This document shows, one piece after another, positions 26,260-34,340 of a DNA stretch of 64,000 nucleotides. The notes under the pieces were generated by a model. That model saw only the letters and a program-made list of their open reading frames with translations. It was not told the DNA's origin and did not search any database. Position numbers and translations under genes: made by a program. The stretch comes from Hahella ganghwensis DSM 17046. Its GTDB lineage: Bacteria; Pseudomonadota; Gammaproteobacteria; Pseudomonadales; Oleiphilaceae. Positions within the stretch are counted from its first letter, which is position 1. Every line of letters starts with the position of its first letter. The stretch lies in the NCBI RefSeq assembly GCF_000376785.1, contig NZ_AQXX01000120.1:30037-94036 (forward strand), read 5' to 3'.

Positions 26260-26763
26260 TTAGTTGGTCTTCCGCTCAAGAATAACCGTATTTCTCGATC
26301 CCGCTTCCCTTCGATCCGGATCATAGAAGGTATCGATCAGAGAAAAGCCAGCCTTTCTCATCATACCCGCTGACGCCAGGTTTTCTTCATGTCTTTCAAT
26401 CAAAACGGTTTTCAAACCGTTATTGCGGGCATCCTCAATACAATGATTCAACAATCTTGTGGCAATACCCTGCCCTGAATAATCCGCACTGACGACCACA
26501 TCCCCAATAAAGCACATGTCTTCAATCGGACCATACTTTCTCAGGTATTGCGGACTGGCATCACCATCGATCAGCACCGCCAGACCAATCACCTGGTCTT
26601 GGTCCAAAGCTATATAGGCCGAAGCCATGCCATCCCGAACAAGAGAGAACTCGTCCTCAACCCCTTCTTCGGTCAGATAATTCCATTCATTGGGCCCTTC
26701 TTTCCATAGAAGTTCCTTTAGTTGATCGAGTTCATTGGCAGAGGTTTTGCGGTAGATAATCAC
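26260..26763 (-). CDS. GNAT family N-acetyltransferase
   Basis: I choose the GTG at 26761-26763, preceded by AAGG at seven bases, because the protein then starts directly with the GNAT fold (MIIYRKTSANELDQLKELL). The longer frame from 26832 adds unrelated residues. The 167-residue protein has motif A VVSADYSGQGIATRLLNHCIEDA and motif B VLIERHEENLASAGMMRKAGF. The acetyl-acceptor is unknown; such stand-alone GNATs act on small amines or protein N termini. Confidence 0.82.
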   Translation of the reverse strand: MIIYRKTSANELDQLKELLWKEGPNEWNYLTEEGVEDEFSLVRDGMASAYIALDQDQVIGLAVLIDGDASPQYLRKYGPIEDMCFIGDVVVSADYSGQGIATRLLNHCIEDARNNGLKTVLIERHEENLASAGMMRKAGFSLIDTFYDPDRREAGSRNTVILERKTN

Positions 26764-26877
26764 CAAGGGACCTTTTCTTGAAAAAGCGGGATTTCCGGGA
26801 TATATACTCGTCAGAGGAAAGAAAAGCAACAACCGTCCTGCAGCCGTCCAGAATAACGCCTTCTACACACGGCTTAT

Positions 26878-27342
26878 TTAAATAGAAACCTGTTCCAGGT
26901 ACGTAGATAAAGTATCATGCAGCCTTTTCCGGCAATCATCCATAGAAAAAAGAACACCTTGTTCAACCAACGAAAATTCATCGTCAATTCGATCAAGTTC
27001 CCAATAGAAATCATCGGGTAACTTGGTTAAGCAGGAAACACCTATTGCCATTTTGATCAAAGATTGAAGATCACCATCTGCTACTAACCGTTGAAGTATA
27101 TCTGAGAGCAGCATTGCACCAGACCATTGAAGATTTCTCTCTCCTTCAACGTCTCTTAATGCATCCATTACACCATTGCGCCCTTTTGGCTGACTCAGTG
27201 CTACTTCGATGATTTCGACGGGAGGCTCCTTCTGTTCCTCAACGACGCCCTCTGCCCATGAAATCGCCTGCTCATAGTTTAGGATTCCCAACTGGATACC
27301 AATGAGATAGTAATCTGCAATGACGCCAAAATCGTTTGCCAT
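26878..27342 (-). CDS. Small acidic protein of unknown function
   Basis: The 154-residue soluble protein is acidic and mostly helical (MANDFGVIADYYLIGIQLGILNYEQAISWAEGVVEE). It lacks cysteine-rich or catalytic motifs. Its size, charge and helical character resemble immunity-type or DUF1-type accessory proteins, but I see no specific homology. It lies 25 bp downstream of the phosphatase gene and is probably co-transcribed with it. Confidence 0.6.
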   Translation of the reverse strand: MANDFGVIADYYLIGIQLGILNYEQAISWAEGVVEEQKEPPVEIIEVALSQPKGRNGVMDALRDVEGERNLQWSGAMLLSDILQRLVADGDLQSLIKMAIGVSCLTKLPDDFYWELDRIDDEFSLVEQGVLFSMDDCRKRLHDTLSTYLEQVSI

Positions 27343-27367
27343 AAGGAAGTTACGGTTGAGCCCTGGA

Positions 27368-27874
27368 TCAGCTCAATTTACCAGCCTCAAAATCACAAAT
27401 AAAATCATACTGTTCCTGAGTATCCGGAATGCTGATACCACGAGCTGAAGAGATCATATCTATCGCTGTTTGAGCGTTGTATTGATCTTTGATCAAAAGA
27501 CAGCTTGCCAGTATTCCAGTTCGGCCAATGCCTGCCCGACAATGAATGGCGAGGACCTGCCCGGACGAAACCTCCAGGTAAAGAGCATCGACCAAATCTG
27601 ACAATGCAGCGGTTTTTGGTAAACCCCGATCCCGGATAGGGAAGTTGAGGAACTCAATCCCATACTGTTGTAATACCGCCTTTTCCTTGGCCAGTCCAAG
27701 CTCAGAGGCTTCCTGAACTTCCATCAGCGACAAAACCTTTGTGATTCCCAGCTTGGCAAAGTATCTGACGTCATCCTCCAACCACTCTGAAGACGGTCGT
27801 GGCATAACGAAAAGGGAGCCTTTTCCGATTGCGGTGACTTCAAATACTGGAGGAATCATAGCGCCAAGTCTCAC
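27368..27874 (-). CDS. Dual-specificity / tyrosine phosphatase-like protein
   Basis: The 168-residue protein has the Cys-phosphatase signature HCRAGIGRTG (Cys112, Arg118) with general acid Asp82 in IRDRGLP. It starts with the family-typical FVMPRPSSEWLEDDVRYFAKLGI, as in bacterial DSP-type phosphatases related to PTP-like tyrosine and phosphoinositide phosphatases. GTG 27874 or ATG 27859 may be the start; neither has a strong ribosome binding site. It is cytoplasmic. It heads a short minus-strand group with the 154-residue unknown protein. The substrate is unknown. Confidence 0.85.
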   Translation of the reverse strand: MRLGAMIPPVFEVTAIGKGSLFVMPRPSSEWLEDDVRYFAKLGITKVLSLMEVQEASELGLAKEKAVLQQYGIEFLNFPIRDRGLPKTAALSDLVDALYLEVSSGQVLAIHCRAGIGRTGILASCLLIKDQYNAQTAIDMISSARGISIPDTQEQYDFICDFEAGKLS

Positions 27875-27904
27875 TTCAATTCGTGTAGGGGGTTAATGCC
27901 AAAC

Positions 27905-27943
27905 AAAAAAGAGAGTCTACTCGAGTAATTCAGAGGACCCTCT
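27905..27943 (-). terminator. Terminator of the lipoprotein gene
   Basis: On the minus strand AGAGGGTC (27936-27943) pairs with GACTCTCT (27910-27917, one G-U pair), followed by a T-run. It lies just after the lipoprotein stop codon at 27965. Confidence 0.72.
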
Positions 27944-27964
27944 TCTTCACCGAGCTGTTTAGCT

Positions 27965-28579
27965 TTAAATATTATATTCTGAATCTTTTCCGCTAGACAT
28001 CATGGTCAGTTTTCCTTCTGTTTGCATCTCTTGGATAAAGTTCAAAAGAACTTGCTCCACAATGCGACCGAATCCATCGGCCATAGTCGTTGGTTGAACA
28101 TTTTCAAATGGCGCATCGCTATTGCCGATTGTGGTATGTAATGCATGCTGGTACTTCTTCGTCATATCTTCGCCGTTACCGTCTGAGTAGACGATAGATA
28201 CTTCGTAGTGGTCAGTTACAGTCGATCCAGCCGCGCCCAAGGTAAGCCCTGTCCCGAATCCTTTCATCGCAGCCTGACCAACATCACCAATATTATTGAC
28301 GGTTACAGACAGCGTCACATCTGAGTCTTCCTTCGAAGGAACAACAACGCCAGAGGCACGAAGAATTCTCTCTACGTGTCCGCGAACTTCCTGATAAGCC
28401 GCAGGAAGCAGGACACCGTTTCTTTGAAATTCAACGTTTATTTTGGTGTTATACTTTTCTTCAACCGGCTTGATATCCTCGTAGGTAGCCCTCCCAAACG
28501 CCGGATCAACATAGCTTTTAGAAGAGACACATCCTGTTAATACCAGCACAACGGCCAGCACAGAAATAAGCTTTATCAT
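27965..28579 (-). CDS. Lipoprotein of unknown function
   Basis: The 204-residue protein has a lipoprotein signal peptide with lipobox LTGC (Cys17). The mature part shows a repeated alpha/beta pattern (VRGHVERILRASGVVV, DVTLSVTVNNIGD, HYEVSIVYSDGNGEDMTKKY). It resembles small outer-membrane lipoproteins of the DUF4410/CsgG-neighbour kind, but not closely enough to name. Asp follows Cys+1..+4 nowhere near, so outer-membrane sorting is expected. Its own promoter and terminator make it a single-gene unit. Confidence 0.75.
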   Translation of the reverse strand: MIKLISVLAVVLVLTGCVSSKSYVDPAFGRATYEDIKPVEEKYNTKINVEFQRNGVLLPAAYQEVRGHVERILRASGVVVPSKEDSDVTLSVTVNNIGDVGQAAMKGFGTGLTLGAAGSTVTDHYEVSIVYSDGNGEDMTKKYQHALHTTIGNSDAPFENVQPTTMADGFGRIVEQVLLNFIQEMQTEGKLTMMSSGKDSEYNI

Positions 28580-28852
28580 TTTTTAACCTTATGAGATTTA
28601 CATCAAACTATTAATTCCATGACAGACTGCCAGGCGGTCGCGACATTATGTCATTTAGACTTGAATTTCTAGATAATTTTCTACTTATATAAGAATAGGA
28701 ATAGACAGATGGCTGTCACATGACAGCTCAATGACTAGAGGATTTATTCCTCTCTATTGGTAGGACAATACCGTCTCTGACATTGAGCCGGTATTGATTA
28801 CAAACTATGGCCATTGCAAAAGCAGGCCACAATTGCAAATGCCAGATAGGTG

Positions 28853-29392
28853 CTAGCCTATTGCTCCCATATCCCGGTAAACATATTCTCTCGCGGTTTG
28901 CTGGCAATCGTTTCCATATCCATTGGTCAAGTAATGCTCCAGGGCCTCTCGGTTGTTGGCAGCGCCTATTCCTGTGGCATCCAGTTCATAAAACCCAAAG
29001 TTGGGGTCGAATAAGAGTACTGAGGTCCCGCCACCGGTAACACACATCACCTCGTGATTTTGACCGCTTGAGGGCATTGGAGAAGGACCGGTATAAACGG
29101 CAATCCTGAAATGGTGATTCGCAGTCAGAGGGCCACCAGCCCCAAAGTTATAATTCGCTACGGGTTCCTGATCATTGTTGCGTTGATTTTTGGCCCAATT
29201 GAAACAGCTGACATACTGCCGGTATTGCTGGGCGGCAGTCTTCAACGTCTGGTAGTTTTTATTGTTCCATCCTGCCCAGGCCCCTTTCGCGTTTTGGTTA
29301 ACCTCCCGAGTCATATACTCGCAAACCCAGTAGCAAACGCCACGATTATCAAACAACGCCTGATTTAATTGGTGAAGAGTTGTTATTGCCAT
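28853..29392 (-). CDS. Small papain-fold cysteine peptidase candidate, YopT/C58-like
   Basis: I start at the ATG at 29390-29392, which follows AAGGAGG by seven bases; the frame extends 17 codons further without a ribosome binding site. The 179-residue protein has Cys20 in RGVCYWVCEYM, His113 in QNHEVMCVT and Asp129 in LLFDPNFGFYEL. Their order and spacing, and especially the D-P-N-F-G signature, match the catalytic Cys-His-Asp triad of YopT/AvrPphB (peptidase C58) enzymes, which cleave host or target proteins. It is very short, close to the bare catalytic domain, and has no signal peptide or neighbouring secretion genes. The assignment is by motif only. Confidence 0.62.
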   Translation of the reverse strand: MAITTLHQLNQALFDNRGVCYWVCEYMTREVNQNAKGAWAGWNNKNYQTLKTAAQQYRQYVSCFNWAKNQRNNDQEPVANYNFGAGGPLTANHHFRIAVYTGPSPMPSSGQNHEVMCVTGGGTSVLLFDPNFGFYELDATGIGAANNREALEHYLTNGYGNDCQQTAREYVYRDMGAIG

Positions 29393-29497
29393 GATTGAAT
29401 CCTCCTTGTCAGAGTCTTTAGATCCACCGCCAACAACAGACATGGGTAGCCAGATTTCAGTGTAGTTCAGGGTTCTCCAGGCGTCACAGAAATATGA

Positions 29498-29722
29498 TCA
29501 GGATTTAAATTCCAGGGCCTTCATGCATTCATCAAAATGCCTGACGTAAATACAAGATACAGATTGCTTATGATGGGGGGCTACACAGACAACCAGCATG
29601 CTCGTAAAGGCAGCGCCATGGTGCCGCCGGTACATGGAACAATGGCAGTGGCTGACATTATAAAGGCGCCCAGTGATTTCATAGCGAACTTTGCCACATA
29701 AACATTTGCCTTTAATTGACAT
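29498..29722 (-). pseudogene. Truncated GFA-family (glutathione-dependent formaldehyde-activating-like) gene
   Basis: The first 38 residues (MSIKGKCLCGKVRYEITGRL, then YNVSHCHCSMYRRHHGAAF) match the start of GFA-domain proteins, with the zinc-binding CxCG and CHCS motifs. The third expected cysteine (CHCSxC) is Tyr here. After GAAFTSM the frame turns into unrelated sequence and stops at 74 residues, against about 130 in intact members. The C-terminal zinc motif is absent. This is best explained by a frameshift or deletion; it is probably non-functional. Confidence 0.78.
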
Positions 29723-29885
29723 TTTTATTCGCCCTTATTGCTAAACATAACGGGAAAGTCGCACTGAGAGAATATGGTATTGAGGATATCTTAATGACAG
29801 GCGCTGCAAGTCGTAGTCTGCTTGGAGATGCTGTAACATAGTATCCCTTTTTGCGGGCTGGGTTTTCGTTAACCTAATACCCGCT

Positions 29886-30194
29886 GTGATTTTTGTCTGG
29901 AGAAATTCATCATTGGAAGATTTAGCTGAAGGCCTGTTAAAGGGGCTACTGCGCTTAGTTGGCGTAGTAGTACGTACATTAATCTGGCTTATCTGGGAAC
30001 TTTGTTTAGAGGTGATCACCTGGTATGTCGGCTGGCCTGTTTGCCGTGCCTTGAGCTTTAATCAATATCCGAAAGTATCGATCAACGACCACGATCAGGC
30101 ATCAAACTTCACAGTGGGCGTCGTATCAATAGCTGGACTGGTCACATTATTTGGTACCGCGATTGTTATTGCGAAGCTGGTTGGGTGGGGTTAA
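29886..30194 (+). CDS. Small membrane protein of unknown function
   Basis: The frame opens with GTG 29886; a TTG at 29913, following GGAG, is an alternative and would start the protein at LEDLAEGLLKGLLRL. The protein has two hydrophobic helices (about 21-45 and 78-98 from the GTG) around a polar loop (NQYPKVSINDHDQ). Similar small membrane proteins occur in pseudomonads and relatives without known role. It stands alone in the plus direction and converges on the riboflavin synthase gene. Confidence 0.6.
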   Translation: MIFVWRNSSLEDLAEGLLKGLLRLVGVVVRTLIWLIWELCLEVITWYVGWPVCRALSFNQYPKVSINDHDQASNFTVGVVSIAGLVTLFGTAIVIAKLVGWG

Positions 30195-30345
30195 GCATTG
30201 CATTGACTCACCTTGTTATCGCAGCACTCCGCATTCATTTACTCCCTAAGACAACGGCAAACAAAACGTCACCCCAGTTCCGCATGCTGATCCTCATGCC
30301 GCGTAAACATCAGCAAAGCAGGATTACCGGCATTGCGTTAGGCAT

Positions 30346-31119
30346 CTATGATTTGTTGTTTGGTCCAGATGATGGTGGGGTTATCGCCCGATTGTTTATG
30401 GGCGGGGCGTATGGTGTCGTCAACATCCCACGTTTTACCCCCAATGCATGGAGATCTACGCCTTGGTCAGACAGCAGTCGCTCAAACACAGGTAAAAGTG
30501 CGCCCAGGTTCTCGTTCAAAGTGTCCCTGACAGTATCCACCATCACCTGAGTGCCACGCTCAATTTCCACATTAATATGGTCACCAGTACCTTTGCTTTC
30601 AAATACGGTCATTCTGCGCGTTTCAGGGATCAGCCAGACCTCAAACCAGCCTTCCGTCTTATCTACATTAGCGATAGTCAGGCTGGCACCGTTCAACGCG
30701 ATATATCCCTTTGGAAAAATGTACCGCTTCCAGTCCCCTTCCAGTGCCAGCTTCAGACAGTAGTTGTCCTCAATCTGATCTATGGACAGGATGTGCGTTT
30801 TAAAGTCCACATGGCCGGACAATGGATGACCACCAATTTCAGCACCATCCTTTGCAGCTCGCTCAGCATTCACATAGGCGTCCGCTTCATACTCGCTTAA
30901 CGTGGTGATGAGCAGGCTTTGAAGCATGACGTCAAACTTGACCAGCGTCTCTGACAGAATATCTGTCACGGTGAGACAGACGCCATCAATGGCCACACTG
31001 CCACCAATTTCCAGGCCTTCACAAAAACCGTCCGGGAAAGCGATAACAAAAGTGCGAATGCCATTTTGGTCAGTGACGTCTGTAATTCTGGCAACAGTCT
31101 GAACAATCCCCGTAAACAT
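30346..31119 (-). CDS. ribE: Riboflavin synthase, alpha subunit
   Basis: The 257-residue protein begins MFTGIVQTVARITDV and carries the two lumazine-protein barrels typical of riboflavin synthase: IGGSVAIDGVCLTVTDI near residues 37-53, and SGHVDFK...YIALNGASLTIANVD in the second half. It dismutates two 6,7-dimethyl-8-ribityllumazine molecules to riboflavin. The C terminus extends about 40 residues past the usual end, with a polar tail (GVKRGMLTTPYAPPINN). No other riboflavin gene and no FMN riboswitch is adjacent, so this may be a second copy or an unlinked gene. The catalytic N-terminal MFTG is present. Confidence 0.9.
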   Translation of the reverse strand: MFTGIVQTVARITDVTDQNGIRTFVIAFPDGFCEGLEIGGSVAIDGVCLTVTDILSETLVKFDVMLQSLLITTLSEYEADAYVNAERAAKDGAEIGGHPLSGHVDFKTHILSIDQIEDNYCLKLALEGDWKRYIFPKGYIALNGASLTIANVDKTEGWFEVWLIPETRRMTVFESKGTGDHINVEIERGTQVMVDTVRDTLNENLGALLPVFERLLSDQGVDLHALGVKRGMLTTPYAPPINNRAITPPSSGPNNKS

Positions 31120-31178
31120 GACATTTCCCTATTCTTGAATCATTTAGCCATAACCTTGAATTTGACCGGCAAACCTGA

Positions 31179-31994
31179 TCAGATTACGACGTTTAGCTGC
31201 GTTTCACAGTATCTTTCAAGGTCACCGTAGTAAGAACCCGAGTCCTGAAAAAATGCCTTTGGAAGTACGCCATAGCGCTTCAAAGATTCAGCCACCCACT
31301 TCAAACCAACTTCTTCAGCCCGCATGTAGGCTTTCATGCCTTTCTCAATGCGTTCACTTTGGGAACTGAAATCTCTGAACTTCAAGCTATTGCCACAACC
31401 AAAATAGGCGAAGTCAACTCGGGGACGCAGAGCCAGAAATCTGACCACCGGACAATCGAAAGAGTTATAAGCCGATTCCACCAGAGAACCAACAATGTTC
31501 TCCTGCTCCCAGACAAAGAACTCGTGGTAGAGATTCCATCGCTGGTTCTGACTGAAAGGGGTCGACGAAGAATTTGATTGATGACAGGCAACCAGAGCAT
31601 CGATCAACGAGGAACTGAACTGAATATCAGAATGATCCTTCGGTGCTTCTCTGTATATTTTGGTATAAAAATAAAGTGCGTAAGCCTCAGCACATACCTT
31701 TCGGTTGATATCCAATATGCTGTTGACCAGTTCTTCCAGTGCCGCAATGTTGGATTGATACTGCGACTTTTTGATCCAATGCCGGGAAGCCAGTATTTTC
31801 CCCACCAGCATCCCTTTTCTGACAAAACCACTCGCCCATAACGCGCCATGGGCGGCGATCAGTGGAAAGACATTTCTTCCACCGGAATCTTTATACATGT
31901 GGTAATAAACACTTGCCCGTTGACCCAGGTCATCGAGATCTCCGGCCAACAAATATCCCTTTCTTCTCAGCTTGTCGTATACATCCATTGCCAT
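31179..31994 (-). CDS. Protein of unknown function
   Basis: The 271-residue protein is soluble and mostly helical, with several aromatic clusters (YHMYKDSGGRNVFPLIAAHG, YALYFYTKIYREAP, YHEFFVWEQENIVG). No signal peptide and no catalytic motif were recognised. It lies about 60 bp upstream of the riboflavin synthase gene, in the same direction, and could be co-transcribed with it. Length and composition are those of a real gene; no family could be named. Confidence 0.65.
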   Translation of the reverse strand: MAMDVYDKLRRKGYLLAGDLDDLGQRASVYYHMYKDSGGRNVFPLIAAHGALWASGFVRKGMLVGKILASRHWIKKSQYQSNIAALEELVNSILDINRKVCAEAYALYFYTKIYREAPKDHSDIQFSSSLIDALVACHQSNSSSTPFSQNQRWNLYHEFFVWEQENIVGSLVESAYNSFDCPVVRFLALRPRVDFAYFGCGNSLKFRDFSSQSERIEKGMKAYMRAEEVGLKWVAESLKRYGVLPKAFFQDSGSYYGDLERYCETQLNVVI

Positions 31995-32138
31995 TGTGGC
32001 TAACCAACCCTGATTACTGCCCGTGTCGTTAATATCCCTGTGGCATGATTGCCTTACATAGTATTCGTTAGGGAACCTGCAAAAACTTCCCGCGTAGCCA
32101 TTGCAGCTTCGCCAACGTTTTCACAGGTGCCTTAGATA

Positions 32139-33107
32139 TTACTCCTTTTTAGAGAGAACACCATTCTTTTTCAGGTTATAGCATTCCAAATCATTAGCCA
32201 GAAACAGGTGACCGGAATAGACTGCATTCGCCTCATTCTCTATATCGGACAGAGATTGTCCTGACGTGCTTCCTGCGTCGTATCTGGGACTGAAATGAGT
32301 CAATACAAGATTGGGCAATTGATGAGACTCGGCAAACTCCGCTACGCGTTTGGCCGAACTGTGCTGAGGCCCAGGACCGATTCGTTCCAACTGGTCCTGA
32401 GTATAAGTGGCCTCGTGTACCAGAACATCCACATCGGTTATCACCGGTACCAAAAGCTCAGGCGTATCGTTATCTCCCGCAATAATAATTCGCCTGGCTC
32501 TATCCGGTGGCAACAGAAAATCATCAGATTCGATTTCCCTGCCATCCTGCAGCAAAACGCGGCTTTCACTCTGAATTTTGCCCCAAATAGGACCAGAGGG
32601 GATTCCTGCCGATTTCAGTTTGTCGACATCAAGTTTCCTGGCGGATGCCTGCTCTGTAAAGACGTAGGCAAAGGACGGAACCCGATGTGACAGTCTGACG
32701 GCATCAATATTCAAATCCACTCCCTGAAGTCCTTCAGATAGCTGTTCTTCGACGTCCAGAAACCTGATTTCGAAGTTCAGCCACAGCTCGGTGGATTTAA
32801 TCACGCCTTCGATAAAATCATGCACTTGCTTTGGACCGATCAGGCTGACAGGCTCTGTCCGCCCCTGCATGGCCATACTGGCCAGCAATCCGGGCAGTCC
32901 ATAGCAATGATCCCCATGAATATGGGTAATACAAATGGCCTGTAGATTCTTTAAAGTCAGGTTGGTTTCCAGAAGCCGGTGTTGTGTGCCTTCGCCACAA
33001 TCCACCAGATACCAGGCTTTGGCGTTGGCTTTGCGAATCGCCGCACCGGACACATTACGGCGTTTGGTGGGAGTGCCTGAGGATGTACCTAGAAAGATGA
33101 TTTCCAT
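32139..33107 (-). CDS. rnz: Ribonuclease Z / tRNase Z
   Basis: The 322-residue metallo-beta-lactamase-fold protein begins MEIIFLGTSSGTPTKRRNVS, the tRNase Z start. Its zinc motif is THIHGDH (His62, His64, Asp66, His67), with further ligands at VHEATYT and LTHFSPRY. It removes 3' trailers from tRNA precursors or acts as a general RNase (RNase BN). Length fits the short ElaC-type form. It follows puuD by 27 bp in the same direction but is functionally unrelated to purine breakdown. Confidence 0.94.
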   Translation of the reverse strand: MEIIFLGTSSGTPTKRRNVSGAAIRKANAKAWYLVDCGEGTQHRLLETNLTLKNLQAICITHIHGDHCYGLPGLLASMAMQGRTEPVSLIGPKQVHDFIEGVIKSTELWLNFEIRFLDVEEQLSEGLQGVDLNIDAVRLSHRVPSFAYVFTEQASARKLDVDKLKSAGIPSGPIWGKIQSESRVLLQDGREIESDDFLLPPDRARRIIIAGDNDTPELLVPVITDVDVLVHEATYTQDQLERIGPGPQHSSAKRVAEFAESHQLPNLVLTHFSPRYDAGSTSGQSLSDIENEANAVYSGHLFLANDLECYNLKKNGVLSKKE

Positions 33108-33134
33108 AAAGGTTTATCTACCTACTTCCATCAC

Positions 33135-34331
33135 TTACTGCCCATTGCCCTTCTCCGAAAGCCACCCAACAATCGCCGCTCTTTCTTCATCCGTCATTCC
33201 AGAGCGATTTGCCAGCGGCATGTAGTTTGTTTCGATCACGCCTTTGATACGGGCAAAACCTGCACTCTCTACCTGCTCCAAGGTTTCCAGGAAAAGGCCG
33301 GCCGGTGCGGCAGGGAACATGTCATCCGTGGGTGTTGCCGCATGACAGGTCGCGCAACGAGACTGAAGCACAGCCAGTGCTTTGGCATCGGTAAAACCTT
33401 CATCAGATGGCATTGCCTCACGGCTGCTGGTAGGCGCAATGGCTGCGGCGACGGCAGCCAGTAATGCTGCACTGATGACCAGAATAATCGGTTTACTGAC
33501 GCCTTTATGACGGAGATTGAAGAAATGCCTGGCAAATGCCGCTATACCGCCAATGGCAATCAACAATGCCCAGCCGTATTCATGGGCATACACCATCGGG
33601 TAGTGGTTGCTGATCATGATAAACAGCACGGGTAAAGTCAGGTAATTATTATGGGTCGACCTCAGCTTGGCAAACTCTCCCAATGCTGGGTCAGGGCTCT
33701 CACCTTTCTCGACGGCACTGACCAACCCCCTCTGAGCCGGCATAATGCCAAACAGCACGTTCCCGGCCATGATGGTGCCCATCACGGCTCCAACGTGAAT
33801 ATAAGCGCCTCTGGCGGAGAACAGCATATGCGCCACATAACTAGCTACAGCCAACACCAGAAACAGTACAACGCCAAAAGCGATACCATTATTTCGTAAC
33901 GGTGTTCGTAACAGGCCTTCATAGATAACAAAGCCGGCAAGTAAAAAGCCCAGACCCGCCGCAATGGCCTCCGGTACAGATAACGCCAGCTTGGTGGCGT
34001 CTATCAGATATCGATCCGCCCCCAGATAATACACAATCCACAATAGGATAAAGCCTGTTAACCAGGTGGTATAAGCTTCCCATTTGAACCAATGCAAATG
34101 CTGCGGCATTTTCTCCGGCCCCAACTGATACTTGGCGACTTCATAGAAACCGCCGCCATGTATGGCCCAGAGATCTCCTTTGATTCCTTTGTCTTTCTTC
34201 CATTGGGGCGGTTCTTCCAGGCTGTTATCCAGCCAGACAAAGTAGAAACTGGCACCAATCCAGGCAATCCCCGTGATCACATGGAACCAGCGAAAGAATA
34301 ACGAGAACCAGTCGGTAAGATAGGCTTCCAT
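33135..34331 (-). CDS. puuD: Membrane-bound urate hydroxylase with cytochrome c domain
   Basis: The 398-residue protein has eight or nine transmembrane helices over the first 300 residues, including FRWFHVITGIAWIGASFYFVWLDNSL, the hallmark of PuuD. A C-terminal cytochrome c domain has CATCH at 326-330. PuuD oxidises urate to 5-hydroxyisourate and passes electrons to the respiratory chain instead of making hydrogen peroxide. It is the last gene of the minus-strand purine operon, nine bases after guaD. The heme domain points to the periplasm. Confidence 0.94.
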   Translation of the reverse strand: MEAYLTDWFSLFFRWFHVITGIAWIGASFYFVWLDNSLEEPPQWKKDKGIKGDLWAIHGGGFYEVAKYQLGPEKMPQHLHWFKWEAYTTWLTGFILLWIVYYLGADRYLIDATKLALSVPEAIAAGLGFLLAGFVIYEGLLRTPLRNNGIAFGVVLFLVLAVASYVAHMLFSARGAYIHVGAVMGTIMAGNVLFGIMPAQRGLVSAVEKGESPDPALGEFAKLRSTHNNYLTLPVLFIMISNHYPMVYAHEYGWALLIAIGGIAAFARHFFNLRHKGVSKPIILVISAALLAAVAAAIAPTSSREAMPSDEGFTDAKALAVLQSRCATCHAATPTDDMFPAAPAGLFLETLEQVESAGFARIKGVIETNYMPLANRSGMTDEERAAIVGWLSEKGNGQ

Positions 34332-34340
34332 CAGATCCCC

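Noticed and set aside
31120..31178. FMN riboswitch upstream of the riboflavin synthase gene
   Set aside because: The gap is only about 60 bp and lacks the RFN element.
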